From contig JAQMRL010000001.1 of assembly GCA_035578175.1 (NCBI GenBank), positions 186,693,283-186,757,282 of the forward strand: DNA of 64,000 nt, given 5' to 3'. The DNA comes from Catonia carolina (taxonomy: Eukaryota > Arthropoda > Insecta > Hemiptera > Achilidae). This document shows, piece by piece, positions 22,746 to 34,527 of the stretch (its first letter is position 1; the number at the start of each line of letters is the position of its first letter). The position numbers were made by a program, and so were the translations under genes. The notes under the pieces were generated by a model. The model was given only the letters and a program-made list of their open reading frames with translations. It was not told the DNA's origin and did not search any database.

Positions 22746-23267
22746 CTTATTCGATTTCTCATTGAATTTGCCGGCCTCTCATTTCCAAAGTCTCTAGAAG
22801 TTCAAACAACAAATCATAAACAACAAACAAACAAAAAGTTAAACAACACTGACATAAATAAGATGTCTGGGATGATATACTATAATAATTACATACTAAT
22901 ATTTTAAACTTATCTGATGATAATTTGTGAGTAACAAAATTGTTCACGAAGACCTCAAAATGTCATTTCATTAAAGACAAATTACGTACGATTCTACGAC
23001 AAACAAACCAACAAACCTATGGAATTATTACAACAAATATTTTTCTTAAACCTTCATGGAGATTCATCAAAGACTGCATGGATCACAATCATCGCAGTTA
23101 CTTTGGTGGAGCTCTTCCAACGGAAATAAAGACGCGATGTAACATTAATAAATAACAAGTAAAAAAAAAACTGAAATTGTGTTATTGTTTTGTACATCTT
23201 CCCAAATTTTATATCATTAATTTTACCAAGTTTTAATTTACTGTACAATTTTAATATAAAATTTTAC
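22746..23267. other. No gene seen
   Basis: Nothing recognised apart from short open frames without homology. Confidence 0.5.
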
Positions 23268-23372
23268 AGAGTTCGATTCCCGGCTATGGTCTGCACGTGT
23301 CAAAACCCATTGTTTCATATCCTAAAATAATCTGTAATAACTAAGATGTTGATGCGACATAAAAAAGCCATT
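23268..23372 (+). repeat. SINE-B, 5'-truncated copy
   Basis: Starts within the B box (GTTCGATTCCCGGCTATGG), continues GTCAAAACCCATTG and ends GTTGATGCGACATAAAAAAG. This is the shared 3' tail. The A-box half is missing. Confidence 0.75.
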
Positions 23373-26054
23373 TTTAACTCTAGAAAACTGATCAATTTAC
23401 ATGATCATGATAAATTTTACGTTTGTTCCTTTTCCTTTTTTAACTAATTCGCTTGTTGTAAATTTACATCTGTAAATAAGGATATTAACGATAAAAACAT
23501 GTTTGTGTGATAAATTAATTTGTGGCAAAAGTGTTGTAATATAATGCGGAAAACGATATTATCTTTGGCTAATATTAACTTAAAAATTGGTGGTCATAAT
23601 GTAGGTGCTAACGAAGAATAGAAAATAGACGTGGAATACATGACAATTGTAGAAATGAAATGTTCCACGAAACATCGCTTTAAATCTAACACTAAGATTA
23701 TTCTGGAATTATTTTACTTGACATAAGAATAGATAAAGCTTTGTCTGCAAAAGCTTCCTTTAAAGATACTATTGTAATAGTTACTCTTAAATTGGTTCTA
23801 CTTGATAATGGATTAAGATAAGAAATTCCATTGAATGAGCTTTACCCAATGATATTATTTTTCGAATAAAACTAAAAGTAAATAAAATGGTTAACAATCG
23901 ATTGGGCATCTGGGTTAAAACAGCGTTGTTGTGTTTGTTTTAGTACAAAAACAAGAAATTTTGTTCATACAGATTTTACAACACTTGTAGATTGTTTTAG
24001 GATTTACTTGATTTTATTTAACAGTCAAATTTTCCTTCTCTAATATTAATGAACATTTTCAAAATCAACAACTGACAAGATCATAGAAGTTAAAAAATAA
24101 ATTTTGGAATAAACACATAATATATATCTTATTTTAACTATTTTGTAATGAAAACTATATTTTAATAAACAAAGTTTACTGTCCTCACTAACAATTTCAA
24201 AATTTTTTTTGAAAGAGCTATAAGTTTTGTTATTTTTATTAGTAGCAAGAAAGCCAATCTAACGTGTTGAATGCATTATATTTTTAATCTTTAATTGTGT
24301 GAGCGCTGCAATAACAGATTTAGTCTAACATGCTGGGTTACTTCACGCCTGAAAACGTACAATAATAAATGGGTTTTATGATTTTCTCTACTTTCCAGGT
24401 TTAACTCCATACTCTCTGGATATCATTTTGATAACACTATCGCAGGTTTTCAGAACTGCATGTCTCCTGTAGTCGAACAGAACTAATATTTATTGTTTAA
24501 AGGGAGTTACATTTATTTAATCTTTTTAGGGGTATGTGGTCAAAACTTAAAAGCTTTACTTTTTTTATAGGTACCTCTAATAGAACAATTTTACCGATGT
24601 TTGGAATTGTTCCACACAGGATTTTACTTATGACCTCCTGGTGTCTTATGGTCCGAGTATAAATTTACCAAAGAGTATATTAAGTGATTCATTTAACCCA
24701 TGTAATCCTTTTCTAGACGTAATGAAATTAAGTTAATATGGCTGTTCTGATAAGTTAGGAACAAATATTTTAGGAATCGCCCCTATGAACTGTAGAAGTC
24801 TTTGTTTGAAACATTAGCTTATTTTATTTGTTTCCATTATTTTTAAAACTTAGGAGCCTTTCTTTTCCTTCCATCGTGAGAGAAAACCATACTTTATCTT
24901 TGCTCAAATGGATATTCTTGTGTTCAATTTTTCTCCAATGGACATGTAGAGTTAAGTAAGACAGAGATGGCGAACAAGAAGAGGATAGAGCATGTTTTGG
25001 TTAGAGAATATAACTAGTGTTAACACCAGAAATTTTTATCCTGAAGTTTTTGAGGAAGTATCTAAAAATAACTACAAGACAATTTTCCTTCTGCCTATCA
25101 TGCCATGCGTATCGTAATCAAATCTACAAAGCAAAAGTTAATTATAAATTACAGTTAAAAAAACTCTCTAAAATGTAGGTAAGATATACACCAACACGCT
25201 TAATTTCGTCAAATTCCATCTATAGTTTCTTAAATCACCGTGTACAACAAACTCTACACGTTTCTTCCGAAAATTGTTTTCCAAGTACATGTGTAGACAG
25301 AAACGATAGATTTATTAGGGCTATATATAATAATATAATTTCCATTTAAATTAACAGAATCTATGTAGTGTACTTGTTCAAGAGATGGAGTATTGTCAAA
25401 ATTTACGCCTGCCGAATGATTTTCCACTGTAATTATGGTAACCGACGGAAAAAAAAATTTACTGAGAAAATGTTGACACTTACTATAACTGCTCTACATG
25501 ACTTAAGCCATGACATGGTGGTGAAGATGAAAGTTAATTGCTCAGTTGCTGGTGGTACGCTAATAACTGTATTACAAAACTCTACAGAACTAAGAGATCT
25601 GAAATTACTCCCCTATATTTTACTTATTTCATTAGCCAGTAGGGACTGTAGAAACAGGCTGTAAAATTCCTGATAAAAAACATGGTTGAAAAAGAAAGGA
25701 CGATTAGCAGTAGGGGGATTGGTTAAAAAAAATATATAAAATATAAAATGGAAGAGTATGATGATTTTGAGGGTAGAAAGTTAAGAAGGGGAGAAAATTT
25801 GCAAGAAGGAATGGTGATTGTGTTTGATGAAGACAAGAAATTATAGAAATGGTATTACAACTGATGTTGATGAAATTACCATTCAAAGAAATATAAAATA
25901 AACAAAGACTTCCCTTCTTAGATTCTACCAAAAAGTAAAAACGTCAATTTTAATGATTGTATCTTTCAACTTTTCATTACTTCTTTGCTCAATAATTTTT
26001 AAATAAATATGTTGTATCGCAGTGCAAATAAAATTGTATACGATTGCTCAATAT
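23373..26054. other. AT-rich DNA, no gene seen
   Basis: An open frame of 98 codons at 25368-25664 (+) has no recognisable motif. A purine-rich stretch lies at 25680-25860. Nothing else stands out. Confidence 0.5.
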
Positions 26055-26155
26055 GTACAGCTATTGCCTTCGACTACTGAGTTCCCGAATTCGATTCCCA
26101 AGAAATGTCTGGACAATTTTCATATTAAACTGACAGATGTTCAATAAAACCTTGA
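26055..26155 (+). repeat. Possible degenerate tRNA-like SINE
   Basis: A B-box-like AATTCGATTCCCAA followed by GTCTGGACAATTTTCA resembles the junction of head and body in SINE-B. The A box is poor. Weak call. Confidence 0.3.
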
Positions 26156-26993
26156 AATCGTGCTTTGTATTTTATGTATTCATTATTTATGCAGTATCCA
26201 CGAATAATAATCTACGTAGCATATATTTATATACGTCTAATAATAATTTTATGAAGCTGGAACAGTTTTCATTATTCTGAATATGGTATCAGTGCTTTCC
26301 GACATACTACTGGTGTAGTAAACAGTAATGAATGACGTACAAGTCATTTGTATATGTCCTATTCTCTTTAGATATAACGACAAACTAACTAATATTACCA
26401 TGAATAATGTTTAGTTATTTGCAGGGATTTGTAAACACACAACATGTTATGCATTAAAAGTCACTATCAAAATATAATGGTAAAATGAAAACAGAAATAA
26501 AAGAGAATTAAAATTGTGCAGTATTATTGGAATTCTCTTTGTTGATATGATTTAATAACACATAACACTATGCAATATCATCTTTTATAATCTATTAACA
26601 TGCAGGTGTTGAAAACAGTTTACAGTGTCAATGGACGAGGAATAACTAATAATGCAAAAGCTATTGTGGTACTGGTATTACATATTGAGGTTAAAATTCG
26701 TGTCTACATGCCGGCTTCCTGGCATGCAATATTCTGGTACAATATCAGTATGGTTTGTATTCCGCAATAACCGTAACTGACTAACCTGTTTAGAACTAAA
26801 ATCACCAGCTAATGGTTTGTACTATCTCATTTGCACTTCACACCTTCTATAAGTACATACTAATTTTCTAATTGCAATTCACATTATAATCGTCCGTTTA
26901 AACATTTGGTTTAACAACTCTACCGATAATCCATCTTTGATTTTATATATTGTAAGAATAATAACGTATTATCAAACGTGACTTTCATAATCT
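26156..26993. other. AT-rich DNA, no gene seen
   Basis: Nothing recognisable. Confidence 0.5.
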
Positions 26994-27061
26994 AAAAAAT
27001 ACACCAAGGAAACCTCAAAACGGTATAATATACCGTTTTGAGGTTTCCTTGAGTATTTTTT
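26994..27061. repeat. Near-perfect palindrome, ~33-bp arms
   Basis: Arms 26994-27027 and 27029-27061 around a single central base. The only departure is in the CACC/GAG region. Arm core: AAGGAAACCTCAAAACGG. Confidence 0.9.
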
Positions 27062-27066
27062 ACTTT

Positions 27067-27146
27067 AACAAGCTTACTGCAAAATTTAAAAAAATATATT
27101 ATATTATATAATATATCTTTTTTTTAAATTTTGCAGTAAGCTTGTT
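27067..27146. repeat. Second palindrome, ~27-bp near-perfect outer arms
   Basis: Outer arms AACAAGCTTACTGCAAAATT and its exact complement at 27127-27146, extending inward through A/T runs of slightly different length to an AT-only centre. It lies five bases from the first palindrome, with a different arm sequence. Confidence 0.88.
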
Positions 27147-27198
27147 TCTAGTTTGAAGATTTAATATTGATATTTCGTAGTTGCGCTGTCATAATCAG

Positions 27199-27310
27199 AA
27201 GATGTGAAGTACCTGGGACTTCATTACGACCACACATCCTGGAAGAAACACGTTTTGACGGAATGAAGACGAATGAAGACTGAACGGACATTTGAATCCG
27301 GGATAAACTG
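27199..27310 (+). pseudogene. Short jockey-like LINE RT fragment
   Basis: The plus strand reads DVKYLGLHYDHTSWKKHVLT, closely following the VKYLGxxLDxxLTWKxH block found downstream of the RT palm in jockey-type elements. The similarity fades within about 100 bp. No other part of the LINE is present. Confidence 0.6.
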
Positions 27311-28206
27311 TTTGGATTAGAGTAACAAAATTAGGAAAACCCAAAAAGAAATGAAAATTGTATCTGCAAAATTTATTTATTTTTTGTTTGTTTTACGTCT
27401 GACTGTTCTGCAAAAATGTATTATTAATGGAAAATAATTATTAATGGATAATAATGTTGTAGGTTATTACGTTGTATTCTGTGTTAACTTTATTACGTAC
27501 TTACTGTTCTTGTTTCAGTATAAGAAAAACTGATTGTAATTTATTTAATATTACATAATAAACAATTAATTGTTGCTGTCTTTGTTTGAGATCAAACTTC
27601 TTTTAGAGATATTGTTTGACTACGAATAGTAATTTTTATTAAAAGATATAGGAAAAGCATATGTATAAAATGTGTAATGATAGCACCGCTTGTACAATAA
27701 TAACCACATAACAGTAAGCTCTATGTTCTAAAGTTGATAATTATAACAAACCAATATCATTTCGTAAAATTAAATTTTCCTACTCAAAATATCTTGTTTC
27801 TTATTTTCTTGCAACAAATTGTGGAAGGAGCTATTATGTGCGTAAAACGAGGGTTTTAGTTCAGTTGGTATTGTTCAGATTATCGTCATGTAATATCATT
27901 AATAATAATTTGTTCCTTAGGCAAGACAAAGTTAATATTAAAACAAGCATTCATGATATAGTATAAATTAATTAGTGTCAGGTAAAACTAATGAACGTTG
28001 AAATATCAACGATGATAAACCCGTTTTAATAAATTGAGTTTTAGGCCGGGAAAATTATAAAATATTTTAATGTTTTAACAAAAAGATAAAGTAACGGTTT
28101 ATTTTATGGAACGTTTTTATATTTGCCAATGTAAGTTCATAACCAAAGATATTATTCGGCTAATGTCTGTTTATCCTTGTTTGCCCGTTGCAAAATTCAA
28201 ACTGTT
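27311..28206. other. AT-rich DNA, no gene seen
   Basis: Nothing recognisable. Confidence 0.5.
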
Positions 28207-29345
28207 CTTTTTACTTCCTCTTGCCTATATGAATATATAGGAAGGAAAGAATTGTTTTTATATCGATTTTTCAAAATCGAGTTTTCACCGGATCTACACG
28301 TTTACAGACCTCCTGAACCCAAAAAAAAAAGAAGATTTTAATGATTAGTCTATGTGTGTCTGTGTGGTTGTGAACAAAATATCTCAACACCGGAACTTCG
28401 TACAGTTAAGTAATTAAACATACTAAGTGATTTTAAAAAAAATATTTATTTCAGTCAAAGACTATTCGATTCAAAAGTTCAATGAATAATGAATCTCTTA
28501 CAATATACTTTCACAAGTCTTATAAACTATTTGAAATAAAAGTGTTTACAAAAATAGATTGTTTACAGTTAACCAAATTATACTTTCTTAACTTATATTT
28601 AAACATGATTATAATTATTATGTCCTAATTTTTATTAATATAACTGTACGAAGTTGAAACGTAAAACTTAAGTTAGTACCTACTACCGGACTTGACATGA
28701 ACAATTTCGTCAAAATCGGTCAACCAGAAGTAATAAAGGGAAGACGATGGTTGATTTATAAGCTTAAACAACTGCAAAAATACAGATTGTTGGTCAGTTA
28801 TAAATTTTTAAGCCTTTAATCGTGTCATTTTTCACTTTTTTGTGATTTTCTCAAAAACGGCTCCTACAATTTTTTTAAAAAATCACCGCATTTACTAAAT
28901 ATTTTATGCTCTACAAGATAAAGTAAGCGCCATGTCTACTGAAGTTCTTGGAAAGGCTATTTTCTCATAATTTTTTTTTTAAGATTACGGCTTTAATATG
29001 CATTCTAGCGCAAAAATGTACAATAAAAGTTGTAGAAAATTTAAAATCCTACAACTTTTACTTCGTTAATTTTTTTTCTATAACGCTTAGTTTAACGGCG
29101 ATTAGCGATTTTTTTGTTTTTTTTTCACGAAAATTTGTGAAAAATCTATTTTGTTAAAATTTCAGCCTTAGTTTGCATTTTACGACAAAAGTGCATATAA
29201 GCAAATTTATAGCAAATTAAAAGATCTACAACATTAATTAAAGCATTTTTCTCTACAGAGCTTAGTTTAGCGTAAATTAATATTTTCCATATTTTTAAGC
29301 CAAACTGAGGTTGATTTTCATTTTGCGTCTTTTACTCACGACTAA
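28207..29345 (-). mobile_element. Family A copy A4, with insertions, outer left end lost
   Basis: Minus-strand family A. It starts (plus strand) at TTTTTACTTCCTCTTGCC, passes TCAAAATCGAGTTTTCACCG, both TTGTAG modules (near 29030 and 29240) and ends at GCGTCTTTTACTCACGACT, lacking the last ~110 bp. It carries a ~242-bp insertion (28404-28645) and a further ~85-bp insertion at about 28735-28820. Confidence 0.78.
28404..28645. mobile_element. Putative small MITE inside family A copy A4
   Basis: It interrupts family A at a GTAC site. GTAC is present on both sides (28400-28403, 28646-28649), and the insert starts AGTTAAGTAATTAA and ends TTAATATAACT, a weak inverted repeat. AT-rich and non-coding. 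Confidence 0.45.
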
Positions 29346-30989
29346 ATACTTCATTATACTTTACAAACATGTCTTCTAAAAGGAATGGGAAAAATGTTAT
29401 TTTAAAAAATAAATAAAAAATTCAAAAATAGTCAAAACTTTTATGACGACTACAAAACTTGTAAAACTTAAACAACTGCAAAAAATACAAATTGTCGGTC
29501 AGTTATATATTTTTTAAGCCTATAAACATCTAGACCAAATTACTGGACGATACTCAAACTTACCTTTAAGTTAAAACCTGACAACTTACAGATACTTTAG
29601 TTAATGAAAATATAACTTTACGGTCTATTCTCATTTGGGTGTTGGAAACCTTTGAGCCAAATATTTTGCTATATATAAAAGAAATAATTCACGTACTAAT
29701 TTAAAAACACTATTTATATAATACCACCAAAACATACTATATAACGATTATGAAATAATGAAATTTTAAGGGAAAATTGTATTTTTAATAAATTAGATGG
29801 CTATAAATTTAAACTATTAATGATAGTTTATTAGCATTGAACGAAATTCATGCCCCACAAAATCTCCGTAACCAGGCAAAAGCTTTCCACAAATAGAGAA
29901 AGTCTGTTGGTGCCATAAAAATGTTAAAATTAATGTATGTCTATTTCCAGTTTTAATTTTTGTTTGTTCTGTATAATTACACAGGTTACAAATAGATGGT
30001 TTATTTCTTTCAATGCGCGTTAATGAATAAGCGTACGATTTATTATAACGCTTACACATTTTATTTAAATAATGAATAAATTGTAAATTCTGTGGCCATC
30101 TTGGTTATGCCATCTTGTTAAGCTAATGACACTGGCGTAAATTCTAAGCTAGTTTCTACTGACATAAATATATCACTAGGTGCTTTTCTCCAAATTATCG
30201 TTAATGACCTAAACGTTAAAGTGACTTCAAAAGAAAGTAACTGTGTTTCTTACAATTTGTATGTTCTTTTTATTTTACCACCACACAGGCATTGCAGGAT
30301 ATATTTTTTGGTAAAAGGAAATAAACCCGATATTGAAACTACACAGACATACAAAGAAGGATTGGTACTAAAACAGGAAACTAAGACCGAGCAATGATGC
30401 CTTTAAAAACAAGATTGGGGCATCAATAGAAACAAATAAGGTACAGCATTTCCCTTCTCTTATCCCTTCGCTAATCCTTCTCGTCTCTCATTTTCCTCTT
30501 CTTTCACTCAATTGGTAATATCCAATATCTCTTTTTGCTTCGACGATCTTTCCTTTCCTAGAATCATGTTCTGAAAAACGTTATTCAATCTTTAAGCTTA
30601 TCAGCTCGTTACGTGTCTCTTTTCCATTATCATCCGATATTGAAGGACTGCTACTAATATTTTACTTTACATAAATACAATTTTAGAAAACCTAAAAACA
30701 TTTTGTTGGGCACTATATATTTTGTAAGTCGGATTTTGCTGTAAGCCAATCCAACTTACAATATTTTGTGATTCTAATCATTATTTTAGTTTTTGGAGTA
30801 AATATTTTGTACGGAATCTACTAATATTTACACACTGTAATGTAATTACTGCAACACAGCATACATTACGTTTATAAAATTTATAAAAAACTTTAAATAA
30901 ACAAAACAACTATAAATTTCAAGAATTCGTTCTAAAATTTATGTTCATAATTTTTAATTTGATTTACTAATTTATTTCTGCAGAAGAAA
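29346..30989. other. AT-rich DNA, no gene seen
   Basis: 29467-29520 is a direct repeat of 28763-28815 (block CTTAAACAACTGCAAAAA and following). An 80-codon minus frame at 29817-30059 has no convincing homology. A pyrimidine-rich run lies at 30440-30510. Confidence 0.5.
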
Positions 30990-31110
30990 GTGGTCCGTTC
31001 ATGTTGTGGTCAGCGTAACTTGATTCTACGTCAGAGTCTTAGCTTCTATTCCCGACCACGGCCGACATTTTATCATTATTATTTTATATTATTATTTATT
31101 TATTTATTTT
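30990..31110 (+). repeat. Degenerate SINE-A-like tRNA-derived repeat
   Basis: GGTCCGTTCATGTTGTGGTC keeps the spacing of the SINE-A A box and the following CAGCGTAACTTG. A B-box-like CTTCTATTCCCGACC, GCCGACATTTT and an ATT-repeat tail follow. Confidence 0.55.
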
Positions 31111-31173
31111 TGTCATTACTAAATTTCATGTCTCACTCCTCATAGCCTGCATTACGTATAAAAATTCGGGTAT

Positions 31174-32103
31174 AAAAAATATGTAGATCATCTACTATCT
31201 GTCTGCAACTTGATGGCCTCCGGAAGAGAGAAGCAATATGCGGATTGTAAAACCATTTCAGAAAATATTTCTAATTTTTTTAAGTAAATGAAACTTGTCG
31301 GATATGACGTATTTTTATAACACAAAGTATTTTGCATGTTTTTTTTTCTATGATATTATTTCAAAAAACACGCTTACTGAGATAATCTTATATGAGAGGA
31401 CATAGTTTGAATAATTTTTTTACAGAATATATATATTAAGCGCTGTTATAATTTAATTAGCTTTATGTGTGCACTTTTTCAAACGACCGAAAAGTTTTCC
31501 CTATGTCAACTTTTTCAAGGCCCGCGCTCGACAATATTTCGTTTTCTTCCTACATTTTACGCCAGTACAATCATAGTACAGCATTTTTTAAATCCTTGTA
31601 ACTCCTATACGGTTCGTCCAATTTAAATAATTCTTTCACTAAAAATTAATTTAAATTTTTTTCTTTTTCTACATGTGCACAGTTATCATTAAAGATCGAA
31701 AAGTTTCTCGCATGCTGACTTTTTTTGTCTTGTTCTGCGATTTTACAAAATTTATTTATGAAAATACATCGTAACTTAAAAATTAAGGACTTTATGCTAA
31801 ATTTTATTGCATCATCGTTTTCCATAATTATGATAGAATAAACCTGACAAATTTGATGTTAATCCGTGTAATAGATGCGGAACAATGAAGATGGATTTGA
31901 TAAAATACAAATTTTTCTTTAAAAACAAAGCTCTTGTTTAATTATACGTTATCTCATTAAGCCTGTGTTTTTATAATTAAGTTTATGGAACAAAAACCAT
32001 GTGAAATACTTTTTTTTATAAAAATACTTCATTTCCGAAAAGTTTCATTTTCTTAAAAACAATTAAATAAAATCCCAATAAATAGATGATCTACATATTT
32101 TTA
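31174..32103. mobile_element. Element with ~190-bp or longer imperfect inverted repeats
   Basis: The outer ends carry AAAAATATGTAGATCATCTA in inverted orientation (31174 on; complement ending 32103). Further in, 31285-31360 is inverted relative to 31985-32060, with shared blocks AATGAAACTT, TCGG, GTATTTTTATAA, AAAGTATTT and CATG. An AAAAACAC-GCTTA-TGAGATAA block pairs 31370 with 31935. Two direct modules with CGAAAAGTTT and TGACTTTTT/CAACTTTTT lie in the centre (31486 and 31700). No coding frame. Probably a foldback- or MITE-type element; the superfamily is unknown. Confidence 0.65.
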
Positions 32104-32772
32104 ATTTTTCACCAACTCACCAAATCTATATTATAAAGTTGGTGATAAATAATTATTCTCAGAATAAAATTTCAGGACACTGCACAATAGAAATAAATTG
32201 TTTAGGAAGTGTTTTCAAAAAAAATCAAGAAGAAACTTAACGATTTTGTAATAAAGTGGAGAATTTTTTTGTAGAATATAACTTATAGGCTACACAAGGT
32301 CTCTTAACCATATATAGTTGTTGAAAGGAAATTAGAACAACTGAAAGTAAAGAATTATAAAAATATTTCTACAAGAAAGTTTCCACAAATTATAAAAATA
32401 ATATTATAAAATATCTATTTGATATAGCCTTAAATGATGTAGATAGTGCGTGGGATATTTTTATTAACAAGGGAGCGATTCTCTGGTTCTGAAAATTTAT
32501 CGTATATATTATAATTTACCGTACGATTAACACCTAAATAATTTTTAGTGATATATAATTTCATAATTATGAATTTTAATTTACTTTTGAATTTTTTATA
32601 TTTACTATATCAGTTAAGCAGCTTATCAACTGACAATTAAGTAACATGAGTAACTAAAAGTAAGTATCCAATTAGGAACATAATTTAAGTAATTAGGTAA
32701 CTTTAGTCATAATAATATACAATATCGAAACAAAATGAAAAATTGAACATCGTGTATAAAATGCATTACAAA

Positions 32773-32811
<39 letters not shown>

Positions 32812-32906
32812 CTTTCTATCAAATTTTCTTCATTTAGGACATCTTCTCAACATAACTTGTTTTCATTTCTAACATCTTCACAATGTTAAAGTTTTTATTT
32901 ATGTTT
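32104..32906. other. AT-rich DNA with microsatellite, no gene seen
   Basis: Apart from the ATT microsatellite at 32773-32811, nothing is recognisable. Confidence 0.5.
32773..32811. repeat. (ATT)n microsatellite
   Basis: Thirteen uninterrupted ATT units. Confidence 0.95.
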
Positions 32907-33076
32907 TCTTAGTTTTTAAGTCGCATCAACAGCGTAGTTATTAGTGACTGCGGTGAGTTATCTAAGTATATCTGTGGGTTTTGACTTGTAATAAAATCCA
33001 GACCCTAACTGGGAATCGAACCCAGGACCTCCGCGTTGAAGGCTAGCTCGCTAACACTACGCTACGAATGCGGCTT
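32907..33076 (-). repeat. SINE-B, minus-strand full-length copy
   Basis: Plus-strand order is tail (GTCGCATCAAC complement), body with GGGTTTTGAC, B-box complement GGGAATCGAACCC, then GCTAGCTCGCTA and A-box complement CACTACGCTACG. It ends at GCGGC. This matches SINE-B at 16062 and 37066 throughout. Confidence 0.85.
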
Positions 33077-34150
33077 GTTAAAATTTGTTAATTCTTAAGT
33101 CCTATATTTATTTTTAATAACGTATATTCAATTAAATACAAAAATAGCGGAAACTGCTGTTTATTTTTACGAAAGTAATGCTGATTATTATTCAGCCTTG
33201 TACTTTAATATTTTGTTAAGTATTTTATTGAAGTCTTCTATTTGTGCTTTCTTCAAAACTGATATTCGTAATCTTGTATCAAACTTAATTTATGTAATTA
33301 AGTATTAAAGTAAAAATATTAGGCTTATAAAAGCATTAAACAGAGGTAATGAATAAAAACAATTCAATCCTTAATTTTGAAATATTTAATAAAATGAAAT
33401 TTTGTTGTTTTAATGACACATAGGATTGGGTTTAACAACCCACCACTCTCTGACTTCACGGTAAATTAATTTTAAAGGGTTTAACTTTTCACTCAACTTA
33501 CACGTTGAGAAAATGAAATAGTGCTGCAAACAGGAATAATGTTGACATTATTATGAATCACTAGTGTATATGGAACGGGGGAAACAATCAAAGGGGAGAA
33601 ATACGATATGAAAATAATTACTGTCCTATATGTTTAAGAAAAAATAAGTAAAATTTAAATAATAAAAAGGTACAATCTCTTTGATGTTTGGAAGGCTTAC
33701 GTAACTTTCTATGCAGAAATTGGATGAGACGTATTTTTTTAGATGTATCTTGTAAATAATTTTCAAAATTAGAAAAAATAAAAGCGTAGGCCTGTAGGGT
33801 GATGTATTGTAGCGGTACTGTACTATACTTGATACCTGCGTAATGTAAAGCATTTAATATAATAGAATAAAAGAACTAACTGTATCACAAACAAATAAAC
33901 AAAAGATGGCTTCATTTTACCAGTCACAAATTTTTTCCCCAAAATTTAATCATCTCGTAATGCCATATAGGTTTATAATACTCGGGAAGCTTTTGAGTAG
34001 TGAAAGACTTTATTTAATCCGTTTAATAGTTTATGAGATTACCTCAACAAACAAATAACTAAAAAAGGTTACTTCTTTATAAAATTAGTATAGCCATTAA
34101 TATTTTAGCAACGGTGCTCGTTTTCTTTGTGTAACATTGATACGTTATTG
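33077..34150. other. AT-rich DNA, no gene seen
   Basis: Nothing recognisable. A 75-codon minus frame at 33626-33853 is AT-noise in composition. Confidence 0.5.
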
Positions 34151-34527
34151 GTTAGGTCAAGAGCCGAAAGGCTGGTTTGAATGTATAAAGGTTTCACCAA
34201 GTAAAAACGAGGAATGATGTGGTTTACTATTGTCTTCGTCACTGAGTTGAAAGAGTATGCCCATCACCAGCCTTCCAAAAATCACCCATATTCCACCCTT
34301 CAAATTAGACGAACACTTCATTCACCACAGGGTCTGGCTGTATAGAGAAATTCATTACTCTCAGAGGATATATATCTGACTAGTGTCTTTTACACCTCTA
34401 CCTCTTCTGTTGTTAGATAGTTATAATTAGCTGACTATTTAATAAAAAACAAAACTATTTTTTGTAGCCCTGGCACCAACAGATCAAGTGCAAGTAACTT
34501 AACACTCCACCTGCCCGTTATGGACGT
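34151..34527 (-). repeat. Family D repeat, minus-strand near full-length copy
   Basis: Plus-strand complements of the family D blocks appear in order: GCCGAAAGGCTGGTTTGAA, AGGTTT, TTCATTCACCACAGGGTCTG, ATTCATTACTCTCAGAGGA, TACACCTCTACCTCTTCTGT and CACCTGCCCGTTATGGAC. Confidence 0.78.

Noticed and set aside
29817..30059. 80-codon minus frame with CNLC motif, considered as a LINE C-terminal Cys/His region
   Set aside because: Only a short RIERNKPSICNLC stretch is suggestive; the expected following histidine/cysteine spacing and flanking homology are missing.
32773..32811. ATT repeat considered as a CRISPR-like or regulatory array
   Set aside because: Plain trinucleotide microsatellite; no spacer structure, and the context is eukaryotic.
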